From Streptomyces lomondensis (GTDB lineage Bacteria; Actinomycetota; Actinomycetes; Streptomycetales; Streptomycetaceae), in contig NZ_BMWC01000008.1 of NCBI RefSeq assembly GCF_014651035.1, positions 310,001 to 374,000 of the forward strand: DNA of 64,000 nucleotides. Reading direction: 5' to 3'. Each line of letters starts with the position of its first letter. Within the stretch, counting starts at the first letter, position 1. Below, piece after piece: positions 57,735-64,000 of this stretch. Below the pieces are notes generated by a model. It saw only the letters and a list, made by a program, of their open reading frames with translations. It ran no database searches and was not told the DNA's origin. A program made the translations under genes and the position numbers.

Positions 57735-59026
57735 GCGCCACCGCGATGCCGGGCGATCCTCCGGGCGGCCGGCGGGCGCTGGCCGTCTGGGGCATCGGCG
57801 TCTCCGTCTACTTCGTCGCGGTCATCTTCCGCACGTCGCTGGGCGTCGCCGGCCTCGACGCCGCCGACCGCTTCCACGTCAACGCCTCCGCGCTCTCCAC
57901 CTTCTCGATCCTCCAGCTGCTGGTCTACGCGGGCATGCAGATACCCGTCGGCCTGCTCGTCGACCGGCTCGGCACCAAGAAGGTGCTGGCGCTCGGCGCG
58001 GTGCTGTTCACGGCCGGGCAGCTGGGCTTCGCGTTCTCCCCGTCGTACGGCATGGCGCTCGCCTCCCGGGCACTGCTCGGCTGCGGTGACGCGCTGACGT
58101 TCATCAGCGTGCTGCGCCTCGGCAGCCGGTGGTTCCCGGCCCGGCGCGGGCCGCTCGTCGCCCAGTTCGCGGGGCTGGTCGGCATGGCGGGCAACCTCGT
58201 CTCCACGCTCGTCCTCGCCCGGCTGCTGCACGGCATCGGCTGGACGGCGGCCTTCGCGGGCAGCGCGGCCGCCGGAGCCGTGGTGTTCGTGCTGGTGCTG
58301 CTGTTCCTGAAGGACCACCCGGAGGGCCACGAGCCGGAGCCGCTCCCGCACCAGGGCGCGGCCTACGTACGGCGGCAGATCGCCGCATCCTGGCGGGAGC
58401 CGGGGACGCGACTGGGCCTGTGGGTGCACTTCACCACCCAGTTCCCGGCGATGGTGTTCCTGCTGCTGTGGGGCCTGCCGTTCCTGGTCGAGGCCCAGGG
58501 GCTGTCCCGTGCCGTCGCCGGTGAACTCCTCACGCTCGTCGTGCTGTCGAACATGGTCGTCGGCCTGGTCTACGGCCAGATCGTCGCCCGGCACCACGGG
58601 GCGCGGCTGCCGCTCGCGCTCGGCACGGTCGGGGCGACGGCGGTGCTGTGGGCCGCCACGCTCGTCTACCCCGGCGCGCACGCCCCGATGTGGCTGCTGG
58701 TCGTGCTCTGCACGGTGCTCGGGGCGTGCGGGCCCGCGTCGATGATCGGCTTCGACTTCGCCCGCCCGGCGAACCCGCCCGAGCGGCAGGGCACGGCGTC
58801 CGGCATCACCAACATGGGCGGCTTCCTGGCCTCCATGACCACGCTGTTCGCGGTCGGGGTGCTGCTGGACGCGACCGGGGACGACTACACCGTGGCCTTC
58901 TCGGTGGTGTTCGTGCTGCAGGCCCTCGGGGTCACCCAGATCCTGCGGCTGCGCAGGCGGGCGGCCCGGCGGGAGCGGGAGCGGCTGGTGACGAGCCGGG
59001 TGGAGACGGTGCACGTGCCGGTGTAG
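57731..59026 (+). CDS. MFS transporter
   Basis: Protein of 431 aa with twelve TM segments in two halves. The loop 2-3 motif is GLLVDRLGTKKVL (G-x-L-x-D-R-x-G). The loop between helices 6 and 7 contains LPHQGAAYVRRQIAASWREP. It resembles NarK/hexuronate or nitrate-sulfonate-type major facilitators, but the substrate is not assignable. ATGA coupling to the GntR gene suggests import of the compound sensed by the FCD domain. Confidence 0.92.
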   Translation: MSATAMPGDPPGGRRALAVWGIGVSVYFVAVIFRTSLGVAGLDAADRFHVNASALSTFSILQLLVYAGMQIPVGLLVDRLGTKKVLALGAVLFTAGQLGFAFSPSYGMALASRALLGCGDALTFISVLRLGSRWFPARRGPLVAQFAGLVGMAGNLVSTLVLARLLHGIGWTAAFAGSAAAGAVVFVLVLLFLKDHPEGHEPEPLPHQGAAYVRRQIAASWREPGTRLGLWVHFTTQFPAMVFLLLWGLPFLVEAQGLSRAVAGELLTLVVLSNMVVGLVYGQIVARHHGARLPLALGTVGATAVLWAATLVYPGAHAPMWLLVVLCTVLGACGPASMIGFDFARPANPPERQGTASGITNMGGFLASMTTLFAVGVLLDATGDDYTVAFSVVFVLQALGVTQILRLRRRAARRERERLVTSRVETVHVPV

Positions 59027-59035
59027 CCCGCCGGG

Positions 59036-59800
59036 TCATCGGGTCATCGGGCCCACCGGTACGAGGGTGAGGTACGCGAGTCCGAGGACGCCGCGGTAGG
59101 TGAGCCAGGCGGCGCGGTGGCGGTCGGCGCGCTGCCGTGTCTCCTGTGCCCGGGGGTGGTCGGGGTGCTCGGCGAGCCACACCTCGGTGTCCGCGAGGTA
59201 CGCCGACTCGAACTCCTCCCACTCGTCGAGGCTCGCGGTCTCCGTCCACTCGGGCCGGAACCCCGCCTCGATGGCCAGGTCGACGAGGGTCGCGAGGTCG
59301 GGGTGGTCGGTGGCGGCGGCGTCCGGCCACATGCGGGACAGTTCGGCCGGGGTCGGGGTGCGCTGCCAGAACCCCTCGCCGAGCAGGACGCGACCGTGGT
59401 CGGAGACGAGGCGGCGTAGGTCGGCGAGGGCCTTGGGGAGTTGGTCGCCGAGGGCTTGGCTCGCGCCTACGCACAGGACGAGGTCGGCGGGGCCGTGCGC
59501 GGTGCCGGTGGCGGACTCCTCGAGGAAACGGACCCGGTCCGTGAGCCCGCGTGCCTCGGCGGCTTGCCGGCCGCGGGCCAGGTCCTCGGCGTTGAGGTCG
59601 ATGCCGGTGCCGGTCGCCTTCGGCGCGGCGGCCAGGACGCGGAGCATGAGCTCGCCCCAGCCGCAGCCGATGTCCAGGACGGTCGCGGGGGTGTTGCTCG
59701 CGAGGCGTTGTACGAGGCGGTCTGCGCGGGCCTCGGACAACGGGCCGTGGAAGGTGAGGCGGGTGCGGGTGCGGGTGCGGGTGCGGTGGGGTGGGGTCAT
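59036..59800 (-). CDS. Class I SAM-dependent methyltransferase
   Basis: Protein of 254 aa. Motif I is VLDIGCGWGELMLRVLAA (about residue 38), the acidic ribose-binding loop GIDLNAEDL, motif IV DLVLCVGASQALGDQL, motif post I RVLLGEGFWQRTPT. The first ten residues contain an RTRTRTRTR run from an 11-base GT-rich repeat. The sequence resembles cyclopropane-synthase-like small-molecule methyltransferases. It is convergent with the MFS gene, 9 bp apart. Substrate unknown. Confidence 0.9.
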   Translation of the reverse strand: MTPPHRTRTRTRTRLTFHGPLSEARADRLVQRLASNTPATVLDIGCGWGELMLRVLAAAPKATGTGIDLNAEDLARGRQAAEARGLTDRVRFLEESATGTAHGPADLVLCVGASQALGDQLPKALADLRRLVSDHGRVLLGEGFWQRTPTPAELSRMWPDAAATDHPDLATLVDLAIEAGFRPEWTETASLDEWEEFESAYLADTEVWLAEHPDHPRAQETRQRADRHRAAWLTYRGVLGLAYLTLVPVGPMTR

Positions 59801-59904
59801 GCCGGGGGACGCTACGGCGGGGGGTGGGGCGGGGGCATGGGGATTTCCGGTGCTGGGCGTTGGGGCGGGGCCGGGTGGGTGCGCAGCTCGGCGCGACGAG
59901 GTGC

Positions 59905-59967
59905 CTCCCCCAAGCTCTTCGAGCAGGGGGTACCCCCAGCGCCCACCCGTGCCGCCCTTAGCGGCAC
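59905..59967. repeat. Streptomyces intergenic hairpin repeat
   Basis: Two adjacent hairpins: CTCCCCC-AAGCTCTTCGAGC-AGGGGGT (59905-59931), whose centre GCTC-TTC-GAGC also pairs, and GTGCCGC-CCTTA-GCGGCAC (59949-59967). The first is similar to a sequence often met between Streptomyces genes. It lies between the methyltransferase start and the end of the next gene. Confidence 0.6.
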
Positions 59968-59989
59968 GATTGCCCGCAGCTCAAGCTGC

Positions 59990-60814
59990 CTACCGCGTCA
60001 CCGTGAAGTTCCTCAGAATCGCCGCCGTCAGGTCCGCGTCGCCCTCCAGCTTCAGCCTGTCGGAGACCGACTCCGGCGTCACGCGGCCGCAGGCCAGGCG
60101 GACGTACGTCTCCCAGTCGAGGGTGAGGGTCGCGGCGGGGCCGAGCGCGGGGGCCGTTTCGAGGGTGCCGCGGCCCTGGATGTCCACGCGGATCGTGCGC
60201 AGGAACTCGACGGGGCCGTGGACGTCGAAGACGATGGCCGAGCTGCGCGGGGCCTGCGCGTCCTCGGCGACCACGCGGGGGAGTTCGCCGAGCAGCACGT
60301 CGCGGGCGACCAGCGCGCCGGGGGAGTCGAGGTTGCCGGGGCGGCCGAGGGCCGTGCGCAGGTCCTGCTCGTGCACCCACACGTCGAACGCGTGCCGCCG
60401 CATCGACTCCTCCAGGGTGAGCTCCTGGCCCAGCGGGCCCCGCACCTTGGTGCCCGGGTCACGCGAGTCGTTCCGCAGCTGGCGGTTGCGGCGGATGATC
60501 ACGTACTCCAGCTCGGAGGTCATCTCCGGCGCCGTGTGGTGACGGCGGACGTCGACCTGCATCTCCATGTAGCGCTGGTGGTCGTTCGTGACGTGGAAGA
60601 GGTCCCGCGGGAGTGTGTGGATCGGGCGCGGGTCGCCCAGCATCTCGCAGTCCAGGCCTATGACATGCGACACCACGTCCCGCACCGACCAGCCGGGGCA
60701 CGGTGTGCGGCGGTTCCAGTCGGCCTCCCCGAGCGGCTGGAGCAGCTCGGATATCGCTTCGATGGAGTGGGTCCAGGCGTCGGCGTAGGGCTGGAGGGTG
60801 GGATGCAGACTCAC
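59990..60814 (-). CDS. Maleylpyruvate isomerase/mycothiol-dependent family protein (DinB-like fold)
   Basis: Protein of 274 aa from the GTG at 60814 (VSLHPTLQPYADAWTHSIEA). It has LGEADWNRRTPCPGWSVRDVVSHVIGLD, the MDMPI N-terminal motif with the first metal His, and the third metal position in EESMRRHAFDVWVHEQDLR. The C-terminal SCP2-like domain (about residues 185-270) ends in EGDADLTAAILRNFTVTR. These actinobacterial DinB/MDMPI proteins use mycothiol in isomerisation or thiol transfer. The specific reaction is unknown. It is divergent from the nitrilase gene. Confidence 0.9.
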   Translation of the reverse strand: MSLHPTLQPYADAWTHSIEAISELLQPLGEADWNRRTPCPGWSVRDVVSHVIGLDCEMLGDPRPIHTLPRDLFHVTNDHQRYMEMQVDVRRHHTAPEMTSELEYVIIRRNRQLRNDSRDPGTKVRGPLGQELTLEESMRRHAFDVWVHEQDLRTALGRPGNLDSPGALVARDVLLGELPRVVAEDAQAPRSSAIVFDVHGPVEFLRTIRVDIQGRGTLETAPALGPAATLTLDWETYVRLACGRVTPESVSDRLKLEGDADLTAAILRNFTVTR

Positions 60815-61008
60815 GGAACGGGACCCCTCGGCGGTCGGTACACGGGCAGGTGGTGGCGGCGTTGCCAGTGGGAGGTGGCGGCTGTCGGCGGGTGTCTTGG
60901 CAGCTAAGTTACGCTGCTGTGAGGCACCCCGGCAGTGCTTTCGTGTGACGATCGTAGGCCCGTGGGGACCGCACGTGTGGACGGCCCGAATGCCAGGACG
61001 GTGGTAGT

Positions 61009-61806
61009 GTGCGCGCCTCTGTGATCCAGATCGCCGTAGACGAGGGCGAATCGGTCGAATCGCGCCGCCGACGGGCGGCCCGGCTCGTCCGGGACCAGGC
61101 CGGGGCCGATCTCGTCGTCCTGCCGGAGCTGTGGACCACGGGTGCCTTCGCCTACGAGGAGTTCGGGCGCGAGGCCGAGCCGCTCGAAGGCCCGACGTAC
61201 GAGGCGATGGCGAAGGCCGCGAGCGACGCGGGTGTGTGGCTGCACGCGGGCTCCGTTCCCGAGCGTGACCCTGAGGGGCCGCTGTACAACACCTCCCTGG
61301 TCTTCTCCCCCTCCGGTGACCTCGCCGCCGCCTATCGCAAGATCCACCGGTTCGGCTTCGACAAGGGCGAGGCCGTGCTGATGGGGGCGGGCACGGAGCT
61401 GGTGACCGTCCGCCTGCCGTCGACCGTCCTGGGCCTCGGCACCTGCTACGACCTCCGTTTCCCCGAACTCTTCCGCGGTCTCGTCGACGCCGGTGCCGAG
61501 ACGCTCGTCGTCCCGGCGGGCTGGCCGGAGCGCCGCCGGTCCCACTGGACGCTGCTGGCTCAGGCGCGGGCGGTGGAGAACCAGTCGTTCGTCGTCGCGT
61601 GTGGAACGGCCGGGACGCACGCCGGAGTTCCCCAGGCCGGTCACTCGATCGTGGTCGACCCGTGGGGCGAGGTGCTGGCCGAGGCGGGCGCCGGCGAGGA
61701 GGTCCTGACGGTGGAGTTCGACCCGGGGAAGGTCGCCGCGACGCGGGAGCAGTTCCCGGCGCTGAAGGACCGGGTGCTGGGGCTCCAGCCCCCGCGCAGG
61801 CCCTGA
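61009..61806 (+). CDS. Carbon-nitrogen hydrolase (nitrilase superfamily, Nit2/YafV-like)
   Basis: Protein of 265 aa. The catalytic triad is visible: Glu-40 in VVLPELWTTG, Lys-111 in AAYRKIHRFG, Cys-146 in LGTCYDLRFPELFR. The overall length and the GTCYDLRFPE block fit the omega-amidase/deaminated-glutathione amidase branch, which hydrolyses 2-oxoglutaramate-type amides. GTG 61009 overlaps a -10-like TAGTGT (61005-61010); the in-frame GTG at 61021 (VIQIAVDEG) is a plausible leaderless start instead. Confidence 0.92.
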   Translation: MRASVIQIAVDEGESVESRRRRAARLVRDQAGADLVVLPELWTTGAFAYEEFGREAEPLEGPTYEAMAKAASDAGVWLHAGSVPERDPEGPLYNTSLVFSPSGDLAAAYRKIHRFGFDKGEAVLMGAGTELVTVRLPSTVLGLGTCYDLRFPELFRGLVDAGAETLVVPAGWPERRRSHWTLLAQARAVENQSFVVACGTAGTHAGVPQAGHSIVVDPWGEVLAEAGAGEEVLTVEFDPGKVAATREQFPALKDRVLGLQPPRRP

Positions 61807-61836
61807 CCAGTCCCCGGGAAGGCTGACCGGGCGCTC

Positions 61837-62328
61837 TCAGTCCTCCCGCTCCTTCTCCGCCAGGTGGATCACGCACACCGCCACGGCGATCAGCAGCGCC
61901 GGATCCGCGTCCTCGCGGACGACGTCCACACCGTAGGTGTCCCGTACGGTCAGCCACCGCCGGGAGATCACCGCCAGCAGCTCCCCGTCGTACTCGACGG
62001 CGAACTCCCGGTCGAGGACCTTGCCGCTGACGTCCAGTTCGTTGCCGTCGGCCAGGGACACCCGGTAGTGGTTGCGCAGCAGGGACAGCCGTTTCCGGCG
62101 GACCGTCGCCAGCGGCTCCCCGCCCCGCTGGAGCACCATCGTGTCGCGCAGGGCGAGCATCTTCTGGTGGATCTCGACGAGGACGTGACCCTGGGGGTCC
62201 TTCAGTTCCCAGGTGTCCCGCAGCCGCAGGGCCTTGCCGTCGACGAGGAACACCTTGGTGCCGTGCTCGTCCTCGATCCAGTAGTCGTCACCGAAGCCGA
62301 GGAGCCGGTCGTACACGAGGAATCTCAT
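61837..62328 (-). CDS. LURP-one-related family protein
   Basis: Protein of 163 aa. It has the tubby-like beta-barrel features of LURP-one proteins: MRFLVYDRLLGFGDDYWIED then GTKVFLVDGKALRLRDTWEL, LVEIHQKMLALRDTM, and a C-terminal hydrophobic helix (DPALLIAVAVCVIHLAE). Bacterial and plant LURP-one proteins are structural relatives of scramblases and Tubby, but the function is unknown. ATGA overlap with the AraC-type gene upstream, so probably one operon. Confidence 0.88.
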   Translation of the reverse strand: MRFLVYDRLLGFGDDYWIEDEHGTKVFLVDGKALRLRDTWELKDPQGHVLVEIHQKMLALRDTMVLQRGGEPLATVRRKRLSLLRNHYRVSLADGNELDVSGKVLDREFAVEYDGELLAVISRRWLTVRDTYGVDVVREDADPALLIAVAVCVIHLAEKERED

Positions 62329-63341
62329 GAGACCAGGGCTTCCCCGCCGCGGGTTCCGAAACGCCGCCGATAGGCCGACGGGCTGAGCCCGGTCGCCCGC
62401 CGCAGCCGCGCCCGCAGGTTGGCGGCCGTACCGAGCCCGCTGCGGGCCGCCACCACGTCCAGCCGCTCCTCGCCCCGCTCGATGAGTCGGCAGGCCAGCG
62501 CCACCCGCTCCCCGGTGAGCCACGCCAGCGGTGTCGTCCCGAGCTGGGCGCGGAAGCGCCGGTGGAGCGTGGCGGGGCTGACACGCGCGCGTGCGGCCAT
62601 GTCCGCCACCGTCAGCGGCTCGCCCAGCCGCTCCTGCGCCCAGGCCAGCAGGGGCGCCAGGGACTCGTCCCGCACCTGAGGCACCGGCCGCTCCACGAAC
62701 TGCCGCTGCCCGCCGTCGCGGTGGGAGGCGAACACCAGGCGTCGGGAGACGTGGTTGGCGATCTCGGCGCCGTGGTCGCGGCGCCAGATGTGCAGCCCGA
62801 GATCGAGCGCGGCCGCGCTGCCCGCGGCGGTGAGGATGTCGCCCTCGTCCATGTACAGCACGTCCGGCTCCAGCAGCACCTTCGGGTGCAGCCGGCGGAA
62901 GGAATCCGCCCAGCGCCAGTGGGTCGCGGCCCGCCGCCCGTCCAGCAGCCCGGCCTCGGCCAGGGCGAAGGTGCCCGTGCAGAAGCTCATGACCCGGGCG
63001 CCACGCGCGTGTGCCCGCCGGATGGCGTCGAGCACGTCGGGGCCGCGCGGTACGACGTTGTCCGGCCGGCCCGGCACGACCAGCGTGTCCGCCTCCGCCA
63101 CGGCGTCCAGGCCACGGACGCCGGTGAGCGTGAAGAAGCCGTGGTTCATCCGGATCTCCGGCGCGGGCGCGCACAGCGTCACCTCGTACAACGGCCCCGG
63201 CAGCCCCAGCTCCGGCCGCGGCAGCCCGAACAGCTCGGTGGCCACCCCCACTTCGAAGGGGTTGGTGCCCTCGTCCACGATCACGGCGACCCGGTGCGGA
63301 CGGTGCGGACGGTGCGGACGGTGCGAGGATCCTTGCGACAT
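62325..63341 (-). CDS. GlxA-family AraC-type regulator (DJ-1/PfpI domain plus HTH)
   Basis: Protein of 338 aa. Residues 17-190 are a DJ-1/PfpI-like domain with the nucleophile-elbow-like MSFCTGTFALAEAGLLDGRR. Residues about 225-325 are the AraC double HTH (TVADMAARARVSPATLHRRFRAQLGTTPLAWL, then SGLGTAANLRARLRRATGLSPSAYRRRF). GlxA-type proteins of Streptomyces include AdpA, but the sequence differs enough that this is a paralogue. Codons 8-16 contain a HRP tripeptide repeat from four 9-bp units (63292-63327). It is divergent from the cupin gene and overlaps the LURP-like gene. Confidence 0.92.
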   Translation of the reverse strand: MSQGSSHRPHRPHRPHRVAVIVDEGTNPFEVGVATELFGLPRPELGLPGPLYEVTLCAPAPEIRMNHGFFTLTGVRGLDAVAEADTLVVPGRPDNVVPRGPDVLDAIRRAHARGARVMSFCTGTFALAEAGLLDGRRAATHWRWADSFRRLHPKVLLEPDVLYMDEGDILTAAGSAAALDLGLHIWRRDHGAEIANHVSRRLVFASHRDGGQRQFVERPVPQVRDESLAPLLAWAQERLGEPLTVADMAARARVSPATLHRRFRAQLGTTPLAWLTGERVALACRLIERGEERLDVVAARSGLGTAANLRARLRRATGLSPSAYRRRFGTRGGEALVS

Positions 63342-63393
63342 GTGCGATTCCTAGCACTCGCACGACCCGTACGGCACCCCGCAGGATCACCTC

Positions 63394-63786
63394 ATGACCA
63401 AGGAACCCGTCTCCCTCGCCCACGCCCTGGCCTCCTTCTCCGAGCAGTGGAGCCCCCGCATCGTCACCGCCGTCAACGACTACGACGTCCGGATCGCGAA
63501 GGTCGAGGGCGAGCACCTCTGGCACGTCCATGACGACACCGACGAGTTCTTCCTCGTCCTCGACGGCGAACTGCACATCGGCCTGCGCGAGCCGGCCGGA
63601 GAGCGCACGGTCGTGCTCCCCAAGGGCAGCGTCTTCACCGTCCCGCGCGGCACCGAGCACAAGCCGTACGCCCCCGTCCCGACCGCGATCCTCGTAATCG
63701 AGCCCACCGGCACCCTCACGGTCGGCGACCGCCACGACGAGATCCCGGACCATGTCGAAGCCACGACGGGGCACGCCCTGCGGTGA
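63394..63786 (+). CDS. Small cupin-domain protein
   Basis: Protein of 130 aa. Metal motif 1 is EGEHLWHVHDDTDEFFLVLDGEL (two His and Glu present), motif 2 PRGTEHKPYAPVPTAILVIEP. One double-stranded beta-helix domain. Such single cupins may isomerise sugars, oxidise small substrates or sense metabolites; the role is unknown. It is divergent from the AraC-type regulator across 52 bp, so regulation by it is likely. AGGAT lies 8 nt before the ATG. Confidence 0.9.
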   Translation: MTKEPVSLAHALASFSEQWSPRIVTAVNDYDVRIAKVEGEHLWHVHDDTDEFFLVLDGELHIGLREPAGERTVVLPKGSVFTVPRGTEHKPYAPVPTAILVIEPTGTLTVGDRHDEIPDHVEATTGHALR

Positions 63787-63815
63787 CTGTCAGTGCCGGA
63801 TGACACCCTGGACGC

Positions 63816-63968
63816 ATGAACCACTCCGCACCCCGACGCGTCCGCGTCCGCGCCCCCGAGCTGACCGGCAGGGGCGGCTGGCTGAACACGGGCGAGGGCG
63901 AGTTAGCTCGATCGTGTGATGGCCCGCTCGCGAGCTTGCGGCGCACTGGGCCGACCGGGTTAACGTGA
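63816..63968 (+). pseudogene. Broken 5' end of a thioredoxin-like/NHL-repeat protein gene
   Basis: ATG 63816 begins MNHSAPRRVRVRAPELTGRG then GWLNTG, the usual start of Streptomyces thioredoxin-NHL proteins. After about codon 26 the expected GG-x-x-x-xL-L-DLRGR-x-V-LLDFWTFCCINC never appears. From about 63898 the sequence changes character (GAGTTAGCTCGATCGTGTGA) and the frame closes at 63968, with a TTA codon in the foreign part. An insertion or rearrangement joined here; the rest lies past the window. Confidence 0.6.
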
Positions 63969-64000
63969 TCGTGCGATCTGGGACGCCGGGCACGGCGCCA

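Overview
The window is high-GC actinobacterial chromosome, almost certainly Streptomyces. The signs are dense genes with GC-rich third positions, GTG/TTG starts, many -10 boxes placed 6-7 nt before a start codon (leaderless mRNAs), an AfsA/ArpA-type signalling locus, rare TTA codons, mycothiol-type enzymes, a perfect Streptomyces parS site and TTGTCCACA DnaA boxes. The gene order pbpA-rodA-PP2C-fhaB-fhaA-tRNA-Leu, two bkd clusters and two receptor Ser/Thr kinases matches the conserved core near oriC of Streptomyces genomes (from memory; no search was run).

Layout. 1-5.9 kb, minus strand: cell-elongation/phospho-signalling operon (fhaA, fhaB, PP2C phosphatase, RodA/FtsW, penicillin-binding protein cut by the window edge), with a small secreted SH3-like gene between rodA and pbpA. 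6.4 kb: tRNA-Leu(CAG). 6.5-12.5 kb: HxlR regulator, MacB-like ABC exporter and a divergent two-component system; a 101-bp unit spanning the ATPase/permease junction is present three times in tandem. 12.6-17.6 kb: a gamma-butyrolactone/butenolide-type hormone island (two ArpA-like TetR receptors, P450, NAD-dependent reductase, AfsA synthase) with three operator-like dyads of identical geometry and two TTA codons. 17.6-24.9 kb: DUF2252, J-domain-like, rhodanese, acyl-CoA dehydrogenase under a KstR-like operator, DUF5819-HTTM-SpoU methyltransferase operon. 24.9-28.1 kb: lower-GC accessory island bounded by IS5-type transposase remnants, carrying an I36-type secreted protein and a lipoprotein.

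28.1-32.1 kb: paaN, divergent 3-hydroxyacyl-CoA dehydrogenase and TetR. 32.1-36.4 kb: Lrp regulator and first bkdABC branched-chain 2-oxoacid dehydrogenase operon. 36.5-39.9 kb: molybdopterin genes and a K+ channel, with parS over their junction. 40-45 kb: Drr-like ABC exporter, quinone oxidoreductase, repeat-bearing membrane protein, PadR regulator, proteasome activator Bpa. 45-48.7 kb: two divergent Ser/Thr kinases. 49-52.6 kb: second bkdABC operon. 52.8-59 kb: DUF1906 peptidoglycan-binding protein with a Tat-exported M15-like pseudoenzyme, D-Ala-D-Ala carboxypeptidase, GntR-MFS pair. 59-64 kb: methyltransferase, mycothiol-dependent-isomerase-like protein, nitrilase, LURP-like protein, GlxA-type AraC regulator, cupin and a gene broken near the window end.

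The best candidate for a new system is the 12.6-17.6 kb hormone island. The tandem-duplicated ABC junction, the operator shared by the paa and bkd loci, the unsignalled DUF1906 protein with its Tat partner, and the IS-bounded I36/lipoprotein island come next. All functional assignments rest on recognising family motifs by eye; no database search was possible.
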